The translations under genes were made by a program, and so were the position numbers. A stretch of 64,000 nucleotides of DNA from Membranipora membranacea. Lineage: Eukaryota > Bryozoa > Gymnolaemata > Cheilostomatida > Membraniporidae. The notes below the pieces were generated by a model. That model had not been told where the DNA came from. It saw only the letters and a program-made list of their open reading frames with translations, and searched no databases. The DNA is taken from the NCBI GenBank assembly GCA_914767715.1, contig OU612074.1:5287501-5351500 (forward strand), read 5' to 3'. Below are positions 48,801 through 60,800 of this stretch, one piece after another (position 1 is the stretch's first letter; each line of letters begins with the position of its first letter).

Positions 48801-51800
48801 GGGAAATATACTATCTGACAAGCACTAAATACTGCATGTGATCGGTCATATGTCATGTGTACCAATCCTTTAGTAATGTCGCTATCACCACCATACCCTC
48901 ATAAGTGTCACAGTAACAATGCAGAGAATGCTATCGCAAGAAGATGACAACACAACTATTCAAATCGTTATCAGCGAGCGGTGGAAGAGCCCGTTGTGGA
49001 GCCGTTGTAGTCCTATCGTAGTAGTATATAATGTTGTACCGATATAGTCTTATCTCAAGGACACACACATACATACATACATACCAACAGCGTTAGGTAT
49101 ACACAGTAATATAAGTGTTCTTATCACTCAAAGCCTTCAGTATAACAACCAAGGAGTCCTTGGTATAACACAGCTAATAACATATACAGCCCTACGACTG
49201 CGTGTCACAAGGCCCCACAAGAGCTGAGCACATAATCTTGAGTTTGTTTGGTTACAGGCTGGCCTCTTACGACTTAAACCTCCGCACCATTATAGGATAA
49301 ATCACCGCTTTGTAATATATATCCTCATATTTTAATTAGCCGATTATCATCCCCCTCCACAAGGGTCTGGGAATACCCGGAATCTCCTATAATTCTGAGA
49401 TTAGGGCAGCCACCCTGGTGAGGATAGCGGTAGTAACAGTATGATTCACTCTGGTAAGGACAGGATGTACTATAAGTGTCTGACTCATCAAGTTAAACCT
49501 GCCGATAGTTACCAGGACAATAGTATAACATTATTAGTACACACTGCAGATCTCCCACGACAGGTCTGGTGATAATTGAATGGAAAATAGAATCGCCTCC
49601 CTCCCACAAGATTGTAAGCCTGATTGATTTGGCTGTTTTTCTGCTTTAGACAAAATATGACCTGGAAGTGACTCCAAATGAAACCAAAGAACTGAGACAG
49701 TCCATCTCCTCCCTTTCTAACATCAACAGCAGGTTCCATTCTTAAGTTTGATTGATTACCCCTGCCTGTTTCTATGAGCCAGAAAATTCAGGTTTCTGCA
49801 TTGCAACATCTGCACCTTTGTAATAACAACTCTGCAGAAAATTACCACTTCATAACATTCAACACTCAACAGGCATACTGCACAACAGGCATACTGCACA
49901 ACAGGCATACTGCACAACAGGCATACTGCACAACAGGCATACTGCACAACAGGCATACTGCACAACAGGCATACTGCACAACAGGCATACTGCACAACAG
50001 GCATACTGCACAACAGGCATACTGCACAACAGGCATACTGCACAACTGGCAAAACTGCACCCAACCCAACTCCCTTGAGCATTGTACAAACCAGACCAGC
50101 ATTAAAATATACAGGCAGCTCTATATTTAGCTTACACAATGACCGGCTGCTATATTCCCCATATACGAACTGAGAAATCAAATTACCTGGTATCAGATTG
50201 AGATTTTGACCATTTTAATAGTCCTTTCTCACTCTGCCAATATCAGTTAATGACCGGATTCCTGTTTATCGATCAGTTACACAGATAATTGATAATAATC
50301 AGTGCAAGTCAACGATTCCAAACTGATTCTATCTCTACAAAGCACTCAGCAAAACAAAACTAATAAATGGCTATGAACTCACTTAATTATACCTCCTGAT
50401 AACAACAAAAACAAACACTGAAATAAGGGGGCGGCGACTGTCCCCTTCAAGGTTATAAGATGATGGTCTGACAGGCCTGAGGCTAGACACAGACAGGGGG
50501 ATATAATGTGAGTTATAATTATCTGATGTTAGCTGAGATCTTTGATCTAAACGTGATAGCTGAAAGTGTGAAACTCCTTCATATTATAGTCAGTTGGCTC
50601 TATATTAAGTGATTTTATATAGATTTACATAATATTGTAGTATTCAATATAATATAATATCTTATACCATTATATTATGTTGCATTGTATTATTTTATAT
50701 ATCATATACACCCACAGCTGTTACAGGGAATATCCAGTTGGAGGCAAGTATGAAAGTGTATACGGAGAGAGAAATGCCGATATGGACAACCTTACCAATG
50801 CCAACCAGGACTCCACTGCAGCAACAGAAATGAAAACAGAATCCAAATCTGTGAGGCAAAAGTATATAACATACAGAATGGCGTCAATGGCTGAAATACC
50901 TGAAGGTCTTAATGGTTCGGATGGCTAGTTATAACCATAGATATGCCAGATATAAAAAGGCATTTTTTATATCTATGGTTATAAATAGATAATAATTAAA
51001 AACGCACTATCAAGATGTCTCTACTCACCTGGAGTAAATCTTTAATGTCTGTGTTATGTTTCTCAGCCTCAGTTCTCGGTGTAAGATTAGGGTCGCCATC
51101 CTCCTCCCTCTCTCCTAGTGAGTTTTGTACTGTAAAACCACAGGCTAACATTATTCATAATTTAATAATTACGGAGTTATGAGAAAGAGCATACAGAAGT
51201 CAAGGTCATAGGTGGAATATTTTATGTCTTATTATTATTAATGAATTATTTAAATTTGTCTATTTCAGACAACCACGGCTGATAGTAATTCAGGTTAAGC
51301 CCGAGTGTCTCAGGTCTCTGGGTTCAACTCAGGTATCTCCAGGGATTTCAAAATATGAGCTAAAAACTCAGAATTTGCCTCATATTCATCTCAGTTGGGG
51401 AATTCCGGAATTTACGGTTGATTATTCATTGATTATCTGGCTGTTTTTAAATATAAACCGAAAATTTCACCCTTAAGCCAATAGAAACCATCTGTATAGC
51501 CCTAAATCGCCCTCTAGGTTTTGGCGGCCGAACCCTATTGGGGAGGTTTACAGAGCCCCCAAACCCTAAGATAGTTTTGCAAAAACACATTTTTGTGCCC
51601 AGAACAGCTGTGCATGTGAGCTACAAGGTGTGTTGTATATTGTTAAATAAAATTCCAGAAAAAGGCCCCAATAACAAGTCTATGATTATCAATTTATAAA
51701 GTGAATAGACCAATTGATCAGCTGTGCACACGCACTATACAGTAACATGCCGATCAGTATGTGGGATAGTACAGATTTAGGCCCACGGGGAGCCCACCTG

Positions 51801-54800
51801 GTCATACATGTGACCCATAGACTATGCTGTGACCTTTTAGCCTTGTAGTATATACTGATTGGTCTAATTAATTGAATGAGTAGCGAGCTGAAGATCTCCG
51901 TAAGTCAAGTGTATAGGGTTATTACACACTGCAGGTATATAAGGTTATTACGCGTTGTGGGTATATAAGGTGATTATATGCTGCGGGCATATAAGGTGAT
52001 TACATGCTGCAAGTATATAAGGTGATTAGGTGAGAATATTTCGAGTAAGTCATACACACAGGCGTCATGTTAATACCAGCTCAGTACATTTATAAATAAG
52101 GTATATTATTATAAGTCCTGCTCCGATAACAAACAAGAGGCCGTAACACTGCTGCTGCAGCAGCGACGTGTGAAACAGCCTTAATTTCACACCACCTTTA
52201 CATGAGAATATGGGGCTGGTGCCTTGTATGCAATGTTTTCTCTGAAAACTTTAACCTTTTGTTTATACAGGAATGTGGAATGTGGACATATCTCGAGCTA
52301 ATTAGTGTAATTACAGTGTCAGGGGTTTTGTTTTGTTTTGAGGCTTTTGTTTTGTTTTCAAGGTTTTGTTTTGAGGCTTTTGTTTAGTGGTAAATAAAGA
52401 GGGCATTCAATACAAGCACAGGTTCATTCAACTAAGTTCATGAGAGAAAATTTTAAAATCTGGGCCACTGAACTGTCTATGAGATGACTTGATTATACCA
52501 ACAGATTTATATTTAAGTAGTTTAAATTTAATTTGAATTAATGAGTTTGGGAGTGACCGATGTTCACATGGCATTGATTGCGGCACTAATAGATTTGTTA
52601 TAATCTTGGGGCTATGACGTATGTTGGTTACTCCTGTTGGTGAATGACTTTTGTCTGCCTTTCACAGCACACGAATAGTCAATCAGTCACAACGGCCACT
52701 TGGGTTCTTATATGGTTAACATAATTTGTTCATTCTCATGGTTTCTAAACATAATGGAGTGATTTAACCACTCTCCACTGTGTTAAGAAACCATAAAAAG
52801 AATGGGGATGGCGAGAATTGCAAAAGTGGTTAGCGTGCTTGCTGTTCATTGCACGGAAATTGGTGCCGCGGGACTAGTGGGTTGGAGATCCAAATGGGGG
52901 AGCTTCATGATTGATTGTCTAGGCCCCCAATCCCCCCCCCACCCTCGGGTATACATATCACACGGAGATTTGTTACCAGTTATTACCAAGTAAACCACAA
53001 AACCACCCAATTACAGACATGAATACAGACAGACTAACATACCCCAGTTGGGGGCCGGCACTATTAGATCATCTATGATTCTATCACTGATCCTGTTCTG
53101 ACTCGGCGGAGGAGGACACATCATGTTATCAATATAAGAGTCTGCGTGAGACGTCAGGACAGAAGATATCGTGTTATCCGGCTTCTTTAACCTACAGGAG
53201 CGCACCGTTATTCTGATGTGTAACTCCTTAGATAATACTGACTCTATATGCTCAATGTCCAGCTCTGAAACGACCTATCAATATATGATAAAATTCAACA
53301 TAAAAATGTTGTAGCGTAAAATCTAATGAAATAATGTTATTCAGGTATATTTTCTGAGTTGTCCATCTTGATTAAAGAGAGGACAACTGTGGTCAGTCTG
53401 TATTATTGTCAAAGACAGCGGTACTTTTGTGTGATTTTGATGGGCATTGATCGGTCCTATGTACATCAATGACACCAATTCAACTGGTCCTCATATTATA
53501 AGGCCTGAACAGCAATCCTCTCGATCACACAAACCAATTAAGACTGGCTTGTCAAGAGAAATATACTGAATCATACATGTGTCATATGTACAGTAACGCA
53601 AATAGAAAACAGATAGTCAGTACCTGTCCATTAAGAGTTAAAAGCTCATCTCCAGGTATAAGCCCCGCCTCCTGAGCAGGAGATTCCGCCTCAACACTGT
53701 CTATAAATACTCTGAGCTCATCCTCTGTCTCCGCCTCTTCATCTAACTCCGCCCCTAACTCAACACCGAACCCCGCCCACTTATCTATAGATGGGCGGGT
53801 CATATCGAGCTGGAATATGAGTTTGTTACACACTTCTACTCTGTCATAATCCTGTAAAATAAAACCAGATACATACAGATAATAAATAATAGACATCAGA
53901 TAAAGATGGGGATCAATCCAGTCCTGCCCACTGACAATTGTGACAAACTATAGTGAGTAAACGACTATTCTGTTATGATAGATTTTGGATGACAAAGAAA
54001 ATACGAAATGAGCTTTGGGGTTATCCACACATGATATTATTATATTATGTTATGTATATATTGTTTAACAGCTCAGCATAATTAGTAAGAGAATAACAGA
54101 AACTAGGGGTCAAATAGAAGACATGATTATCATATATAACTGTGAGATAGAAGTTCAGTTTTGAGTAACACTTAAATTTCATCCACCATTTATTGTTTAG
54201 ATTCATAGAATATTAGCCAATCAGATCCTTGCTCTCTTTCAGCGACAACAGTTGAAACGTGGTGAGCTTGTAGTAAAGATGCTATGTATGAGAGTTTGGG
54301 ATTATGGCGATACATATCCACTTCCCTACGCAATTGCCCCCCCCCCCCCAACTCCGTGCAACCACTATCATGCTGATACCCCTTTTACAAACGGTCACAA
54401 GATCAGAGAGAGCCAGATTAGGTTGAATCAAGGAAACACAGAGATAGATAGAGAGTAAGAAGTGACAATAATCAGACCACTGATTGAAGGTTAACCACAC
54501 CCTTTAGCCACGCCACCTAGTCTATCCCATAATGCATCAGTCAGTATATCATTATTAATCACTTTTACCTGATCATCGTCATCTCTATTTATCGGCTGGT
54601 AAATTAGAACAATAAATCACATGCAGAGAGAGAATCAGCAAGATCAAGTTTGATTCAATTTGCCAGTCTTCCAGTGTGGGGGTAACTCCAAATTAGATCA
54701 TACTTGATCTTAAACTCAACCCAAAGCTCATCATCATCAGATAAATAGGAGGTATGAGCGGAAACATGAGGAGCAGCTCAGTCATGCAGAATTACAGTAA

Positions 54801-57800
54801 TCATACAGAGAGCGAGCAAGCTATGGTTACTTACAAACACATCATAGGAACATCTTATCTCTATAAAAAGGGGGCAGTACGTTGGATGATTAACTCAGCG
54901 TTTATCACTGCAGCTCAAACTGGTATGTATCAAAAGCTTAGCATTATATACAACCAATGTTTTGGCTCTGATATGTATTGTGGGTGAGAGCCAATGACAG
55001 GTCAGATGGTACTTTCCTGAAAGAATCTATCGATGTTTTAGTGAATGTGAAAACAGTTCAGTTTCACTTTCCAAATATTTCAATAGCTACTTTCAGTGAC
55101 CTGGCATTAGCTCTCTATCCCACCTAACAGCCAATAAGATCAGAGCCATCACATTGCCTACATTATATATACAAGTGCATCAGGTTAAGACTCAACATGA
55201 TTATTATACGGGGAATATTAAAGCAGAACTGACCAGTTTCTCGAAGACATCATCTAGTGTAGGTATGGTGTATTCATTGCTGCTGCTGTTATCTCTAGTT
55301 TTAATCCTGATGAAGCTATCACTGAGTACTAGCTGTCGCTTATCACAAACAATCTCCAATACTTCTAGTACTGTCATCTCATCACTGGTGGCTACTACTA
55401 TCGACTATAAACACAGCATTATCATATATATATCCTATATGTAATAAAACTTAAAAATAAAAATGCGGTTGTAATACGGTGTGATATACGTATATATCAT
55501 ATATCAATCATATACATAGTAACAGGCACGATATCATAGTACAGTATTGTATGTATGATATATGGATACATACTGTCAACTCCACATGAGTTCGGCCACA
55601 CGGCGCATCTCTCAAGCTTTGGTACCATAGCCATTCTATATACAAAGGGATTAAATACAGATTTGTGTTGAATGACACTCACTGATTTCTGATAATATTA
55701 GTACCTGATTATTAGGGAGTTTAATCCGGGTAAGATTATCGCCAAATCTAGACGACATGCCCATAGAGCTGTTTAGTTCATCACGAGTAGCTGAGGCTGA
55801 CGGTGTAGTGGACTGCGGGTCGGGGGAGCCGCGCCCCTCCTCAGAATCATAGTTAGCAGAGTTCTCATCTCCCTCATCGCTGTGTACTGCGGGCGGTAGG
55901 AATGTGTCCGCAGTAACCTTAGTTCTGCTCTGTGAGGAGTTCTGTCTAAGTGTTGAAAGTATCCCTTTCTTACTTTTTCTATCTATGTATGTATTATAGG
56001 CGTTAGATGTTCTTATGCAGATGAGTGAGTGAAATGACGTTGCGTTGAGTATACCCAGCTTCCCTAGTTTATGTTTAGTACTGCGTGACATGCTGGATAA
56101 GATAGTCTTAGGATTTGGTAATTCAGTGCCCTGAAATTACAAGAAAACAGTATATTTAACTTTTGTGCTTTCATGTTTAGATTCTGTATAGCAAGCACTC
56201 ACAATTTTGTCAAATTTAATTCTTGATGTTGTTCCAAACATGCATTACGCCTAGAATTCTGAAGTAGAAAATAGAAACTTTAGGGAATTATCTTCTTAAC
56301 ATCAGAGAGAAAATAACTCCAAATGAGCATAAGTATAGCATATTATTTTTTAAATCGGTGATTACCGCATGTAGGTTACTCAGGAGAAATTTTATTAATA
56401 TATATTAGAGTACTCACCTGGAGTGAGGAGAGATAACATTTATATCTGAACTGATCCATACAGTAAGACTCGAGATTCTCCTGCCACGAGTAAATCTGGT
56501 TAGAGATGGCGCTGCGTGACTTTGCGTCATTCTCTATAGTTAGCTGTAACTCTGCCATCTTCTTCATCTTAGAATCCTGTTAGAGATATAAGCAGGTATG
56601 AGTATGAGTGTGAGAGTATTTGTATATATATATATAATAACCTTATATTACTACAGTGGAACTATGAGCATGGGATATTAGCCACGCGGCCAAAAGTGGC
56701 TAGATGACAAAACTAATAAGATATTACTGTAGGCTTAACAAGTCACAAGGTTTGGTGAAACTTTTAGTCTGTGAGCCTCTGTGTCGGTATAGTGAGTCAG
56801 AGTCGTCTTTCAAATAAAACCGCCAACATAATTATCAGCTCACTCGCTCAGTGAGTGAGCTGATAGGGGTCTTGTTACAACATTGATTGAAATAATGTTA
56901 TGAAAGCTCAAATGAGCAATAAGTTTGAGCAAAGTAATGGTGATAATGAAATAGTGAAAATAGTGAAGAGCTATAAACAAGAGGTCATGTGAGCTATGTT
57001 TCAACTTTACAATTTAAATAGGTTAGACAGAGGAGAAATTCAGAGCAAATTTACATAGGTAATGTCTCAACACGACAGACATGAAGCCGACCATGTTATG
57101 TCGTTTTGGGATGGACATATATGTAATGCCATTATATATGATACTCACATCGGTGATATGTTGTTGTAGTTTATTGATATCAGACATGAGTAGTTTGATA
57201 GGATTAGTTTTACCGTGCTGCCTTGCGTGCTGACTGGCACATGACGAGTGTATACTAGATATCCAGTTATCATGGTCTATCTGTGTCGGAGCCTAAATGA
57301 ACAGCAATAAAACAGTAATAAATACATAAAAGATCGAATATAAACATAGGTATTCTAAGTGAAGCTAGAAAAACCATACGGAAATCCAGTCATTATTCCA
57401 TACCAAAAGTCTTTAGAAGTAGCTTAGAGAAGCTGCCAAAGTTTGAGATATGAATAAGTATAACATCATTGGGAAGGGGAGGGGGGGGGCTTGTATACAG
57501 GCACTGCTGGAGGGGAGGACTCATCTGGAATAAATAGGAACTGTGGGACAGAGACTCGAATAGAAAGGGGTTAGAATAGATAGTAAGGATTATTGGAGGG
57601 GAGGGACATACCTGAAATAGATAGGCGTCACCGAATGCTGAGCTGACAGAGAATATATTCTCACGTTTGGGATGCTCAGGTACGCTCTGAGCTATACTAC
57701 CATCTATATATATAATGTGACGAGGTAAAGCGTCCTCTCCTAGTGTCGCCTGTAATATAATAACATGATATAGTAAGTTTAATAATAAAACAGTAGGTTT

Positions 57801-60800
57801 GGATAGTTATTCCAACCATCAATGGTAAAAAACTCTTCAGATGATACGATCAGTAAAAAACCACACCGACATCGAGACTGCGCTATGAGCATGTGTATCC
57901 CTGCCCCTTGTTAACCGAATTCCTTCTGAAGGTACTGAAGCTAAGTGAATTAATTCTCTCTATCGATCAGTGATATACATGCACTAGTAAATCACATAAT
58001 CAGTATTATTACTGCGAATTATGTCTATGTCTAACTGTGGATATAGTTTGCGTATACACTGTGAATATACTGTGTATACACTGTGAATATACTGTGTATA
58101 CACTGTGAATATACTTTGACCCTGACCTGATCATCACAAGCGTAGAACATTAGAGTTGTCCCCCTTAGCGTGACCCAGTATCTTCTCCAGTGTCTCTTAT
58201 TAGCCAGAGTTAATCTCTTCTTACTCTGCTGCATCAACCAGTTCTTAACTTCTAACCAACTAAACATAAATATAGCATTCTGATAAAATGAATATAACAG
58301 TCAAGTATCACCTATATAACATTGAAATACTACAAGGGTACAACTAAATATAAGCAGGATTAAAAAGTTACTAGGATCTACTGTGTATGAATATTTGTGT
58401 TCAAGGCTCATCAATCATGGTTATTTAGTTCTGTGATATTCCAAGATACGGGCCTTGTGATTGGTTTTGTCTTGTGCTCCGGATGCCAAGCAGCGGTGGG
58501 GTAAGATTGAATGGGTTGTCTAGATGGAATTTCAACTGTGTTAAGATCGTCTCAGATATGAATTTGCTTCGAGCTTTCCATTGAGGTGTGTTTTCATTTA
58601 TAAGTTTCCAAGCATTATAGTAGAATCCCGCAAAATCCAAAACTAAACTGAATGTATTGATGATTTATGTTTGTAGTGGTGTACACTACATGGCAGGTAT
58701 AATAGACTGAGTTACATACCCAGTTCTCCTGGTAGCTCCAGCTGATTGTCTATGATGAGATAGTGAGCTGTATGAGCTGTTACTCTTAGTAATAACCCTC
58801 TGAGCCGCCGCTGAGGAGGGGTGACCCGTAGACTGAGGTAATCGTGTAGAGAGACTGTTATTACTGAGGCTATCATCGTCTGACCCGAGGTCCTCCTCCT
58901 CCTCGTCCGAGTGAAGTGTGAAGGGCTTAACCTGAGTGTGATCAGAGGACTGAGTCACGCCACTCGACCTTGACGACCTTGAGGCTGATGAGCTACACAA
59001 ACTCTCCGATCCTCCTCTGGTCATCACAGAGCTTGACTTAGCAGAGCTACTTTGTCTACTCATCCTAGACTTAGAACTCTTAATACTGAGAGATTTCTCT
59101 GTGGAAACGGTACCTCCGAACCCGCTATCCTGATACAAGGAGACATTATGATCGTCTTCACATGCTTGTGTAGAGTTCTGTAAAAACATAGATCAAAGCA
59201 AGGGTTAATATATAAGATCTAAGGGTATTATAATATCAACTGTAACAGGGTCAGCTATATCTACACCAGCTATAACTATATCGATCATAATATGTTGCTG
59301 ATATTCAATGGATGGTTCAGGTACAAGTTTTACTGAGAGCCACTGTCCAATATTGGTTAACTTATAGCGTTGTGTTATGCACAAAACTATTCACACTACA
59401 TAAAACACCAGTTCTTATTTTGTGGGCCTTTCCTACAAAATTAGAAGGAAAGGTGCTATAAAAACAGCTTTAGTTGCAATGTTTGAGTTCTAACTTTTAG
59501 GTCAGCCAGCAAACAAAAGCTCTTATTGACAGAGGTCCTAAGAGGCGTGACAGAGAGATGAACATACTGAACTAAAACATGTGTAGCTGTCCATTGGCGA
59601 GATCAAGCAGAGTACAGCGTTAGCCACTGTGAAAAGAATAGAGCCCACAGGCTTACGGGATTACATTGGCGCAAGGACTGATGTATATTAGACATATTTT
59701 CATCAGTCTAATATCAGTGTGTATATAAGTTACATGGCCCTGCCTGTGTAGTTTATATATACAAGCCTGTCTGCGTACTTTGCACACAGTAATGTATGAA
59801 TACCTGGTGATTATTGAGATCAGCAGTAGAACTACAGCTATCAGTAGGTTCAGTACTGACCAGACTACGCTTACTTCTACTAGATCCTCGGAATATACTG
59901 GTACTACTCTGTCCTCTGTAATTAGATCAGTCTTATAAAACTAGTCTATATATACGTGTCTTTAATGCACCTTTTATGCATCTATTTATACATCTAATAT
60001 GCATACTTTTATACGTCTATTATGTCTTCAACTTGCCTATACATGAGGCTATATAAAAGTCTATGTAACAAGCCTATATACTAGTCTCAGTTATACAGAC
60101 AGCATGCAAACATGCATCCATATCTACTAGCTCTAATGTAATAAAGATAAGCTCCACTAACATTGACTATAATTATGACAGGCTACCTGCCAGGTAAGTC
60201 ACCAGAACAAAACTAAGCCAGTTAATATTTAAATCAGCGTTGTAGGTGAGAGCTGAACATTATTAATAATGTAGTAGAGAGTGATGAAAGGGCAATCTAT
60301 TATATGATTGTGGGTCAACGACAGGATTACTGTCTCAGTGAAATTAAATTAATTTACTAAGTAATACTGCTGAATATTCAATGAGTTTTTGGAATTTATC
60401 ATCCCATAGGAAGTCTAGGTCTGATATCCTCAACGCCACATCGACTTCTTTGAAGCGGAGAGGGTTATCCTCTCCTGGGTACTGATACTGGGACCCTTAG
60501 CACTCATACCGCACCCATACCTGTCGGAAACCCGGCTACTCTTTATATCATAAAGGCAGCAGGGATTCCTTTGTGGGATGTACAAACTCAACATTGACAG
60601 GGTGAGATGGAGATATATACCTATTAGAAGCTCTCCTCAGTAGTAGCGTATTAGAAGGACTGTTATTCTGAGTTTGAGGTAGTGGAGCAGTTATACTCGG
60701 GTCTCCGGCTTCAGCTTCTATACCAAATAGTGACGAGTTAGAAGTCTCACTCAGATCTGGTAGACTCTAATAATCAAACCAATTAAAAGTTAGAGTAAAA

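Larger units (their letters stand above)
43657..51028. other. 7.4 kb TIAM intron, repeat-rich
   Basis: This is the largest intron of the gene. It contains a tandem duplication (44,803-45,125), two MITE families (A at 45,342, B at 45,947), a 16-bp minisatellite (49,868-50,050), a palindrome (50,930-50,984) and one possible plus-strand exon (50,718-50,928). No minus-strand TIAM exon is needed inside it, because the flanking exons join in phase 0. An internal promoter is possible but not visible. Confidence 0.6.

Noticed and set aside
49756-50181. Frames of 76-141 codons across the 16-bp repeat
   Set aside because: Period-16 DNA gives the same peptide in all three frames ([16 protein letters not shown] type), which shows the repeat rather than a protein.
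58425-58640. 71-codon minus-strand frame between TIAM exons
   Set aside because: The exons at 58,720 and 58,259 join perfectly in phase and reproduce the PH start ([12 protein letters not shown]), leaving no room for it.
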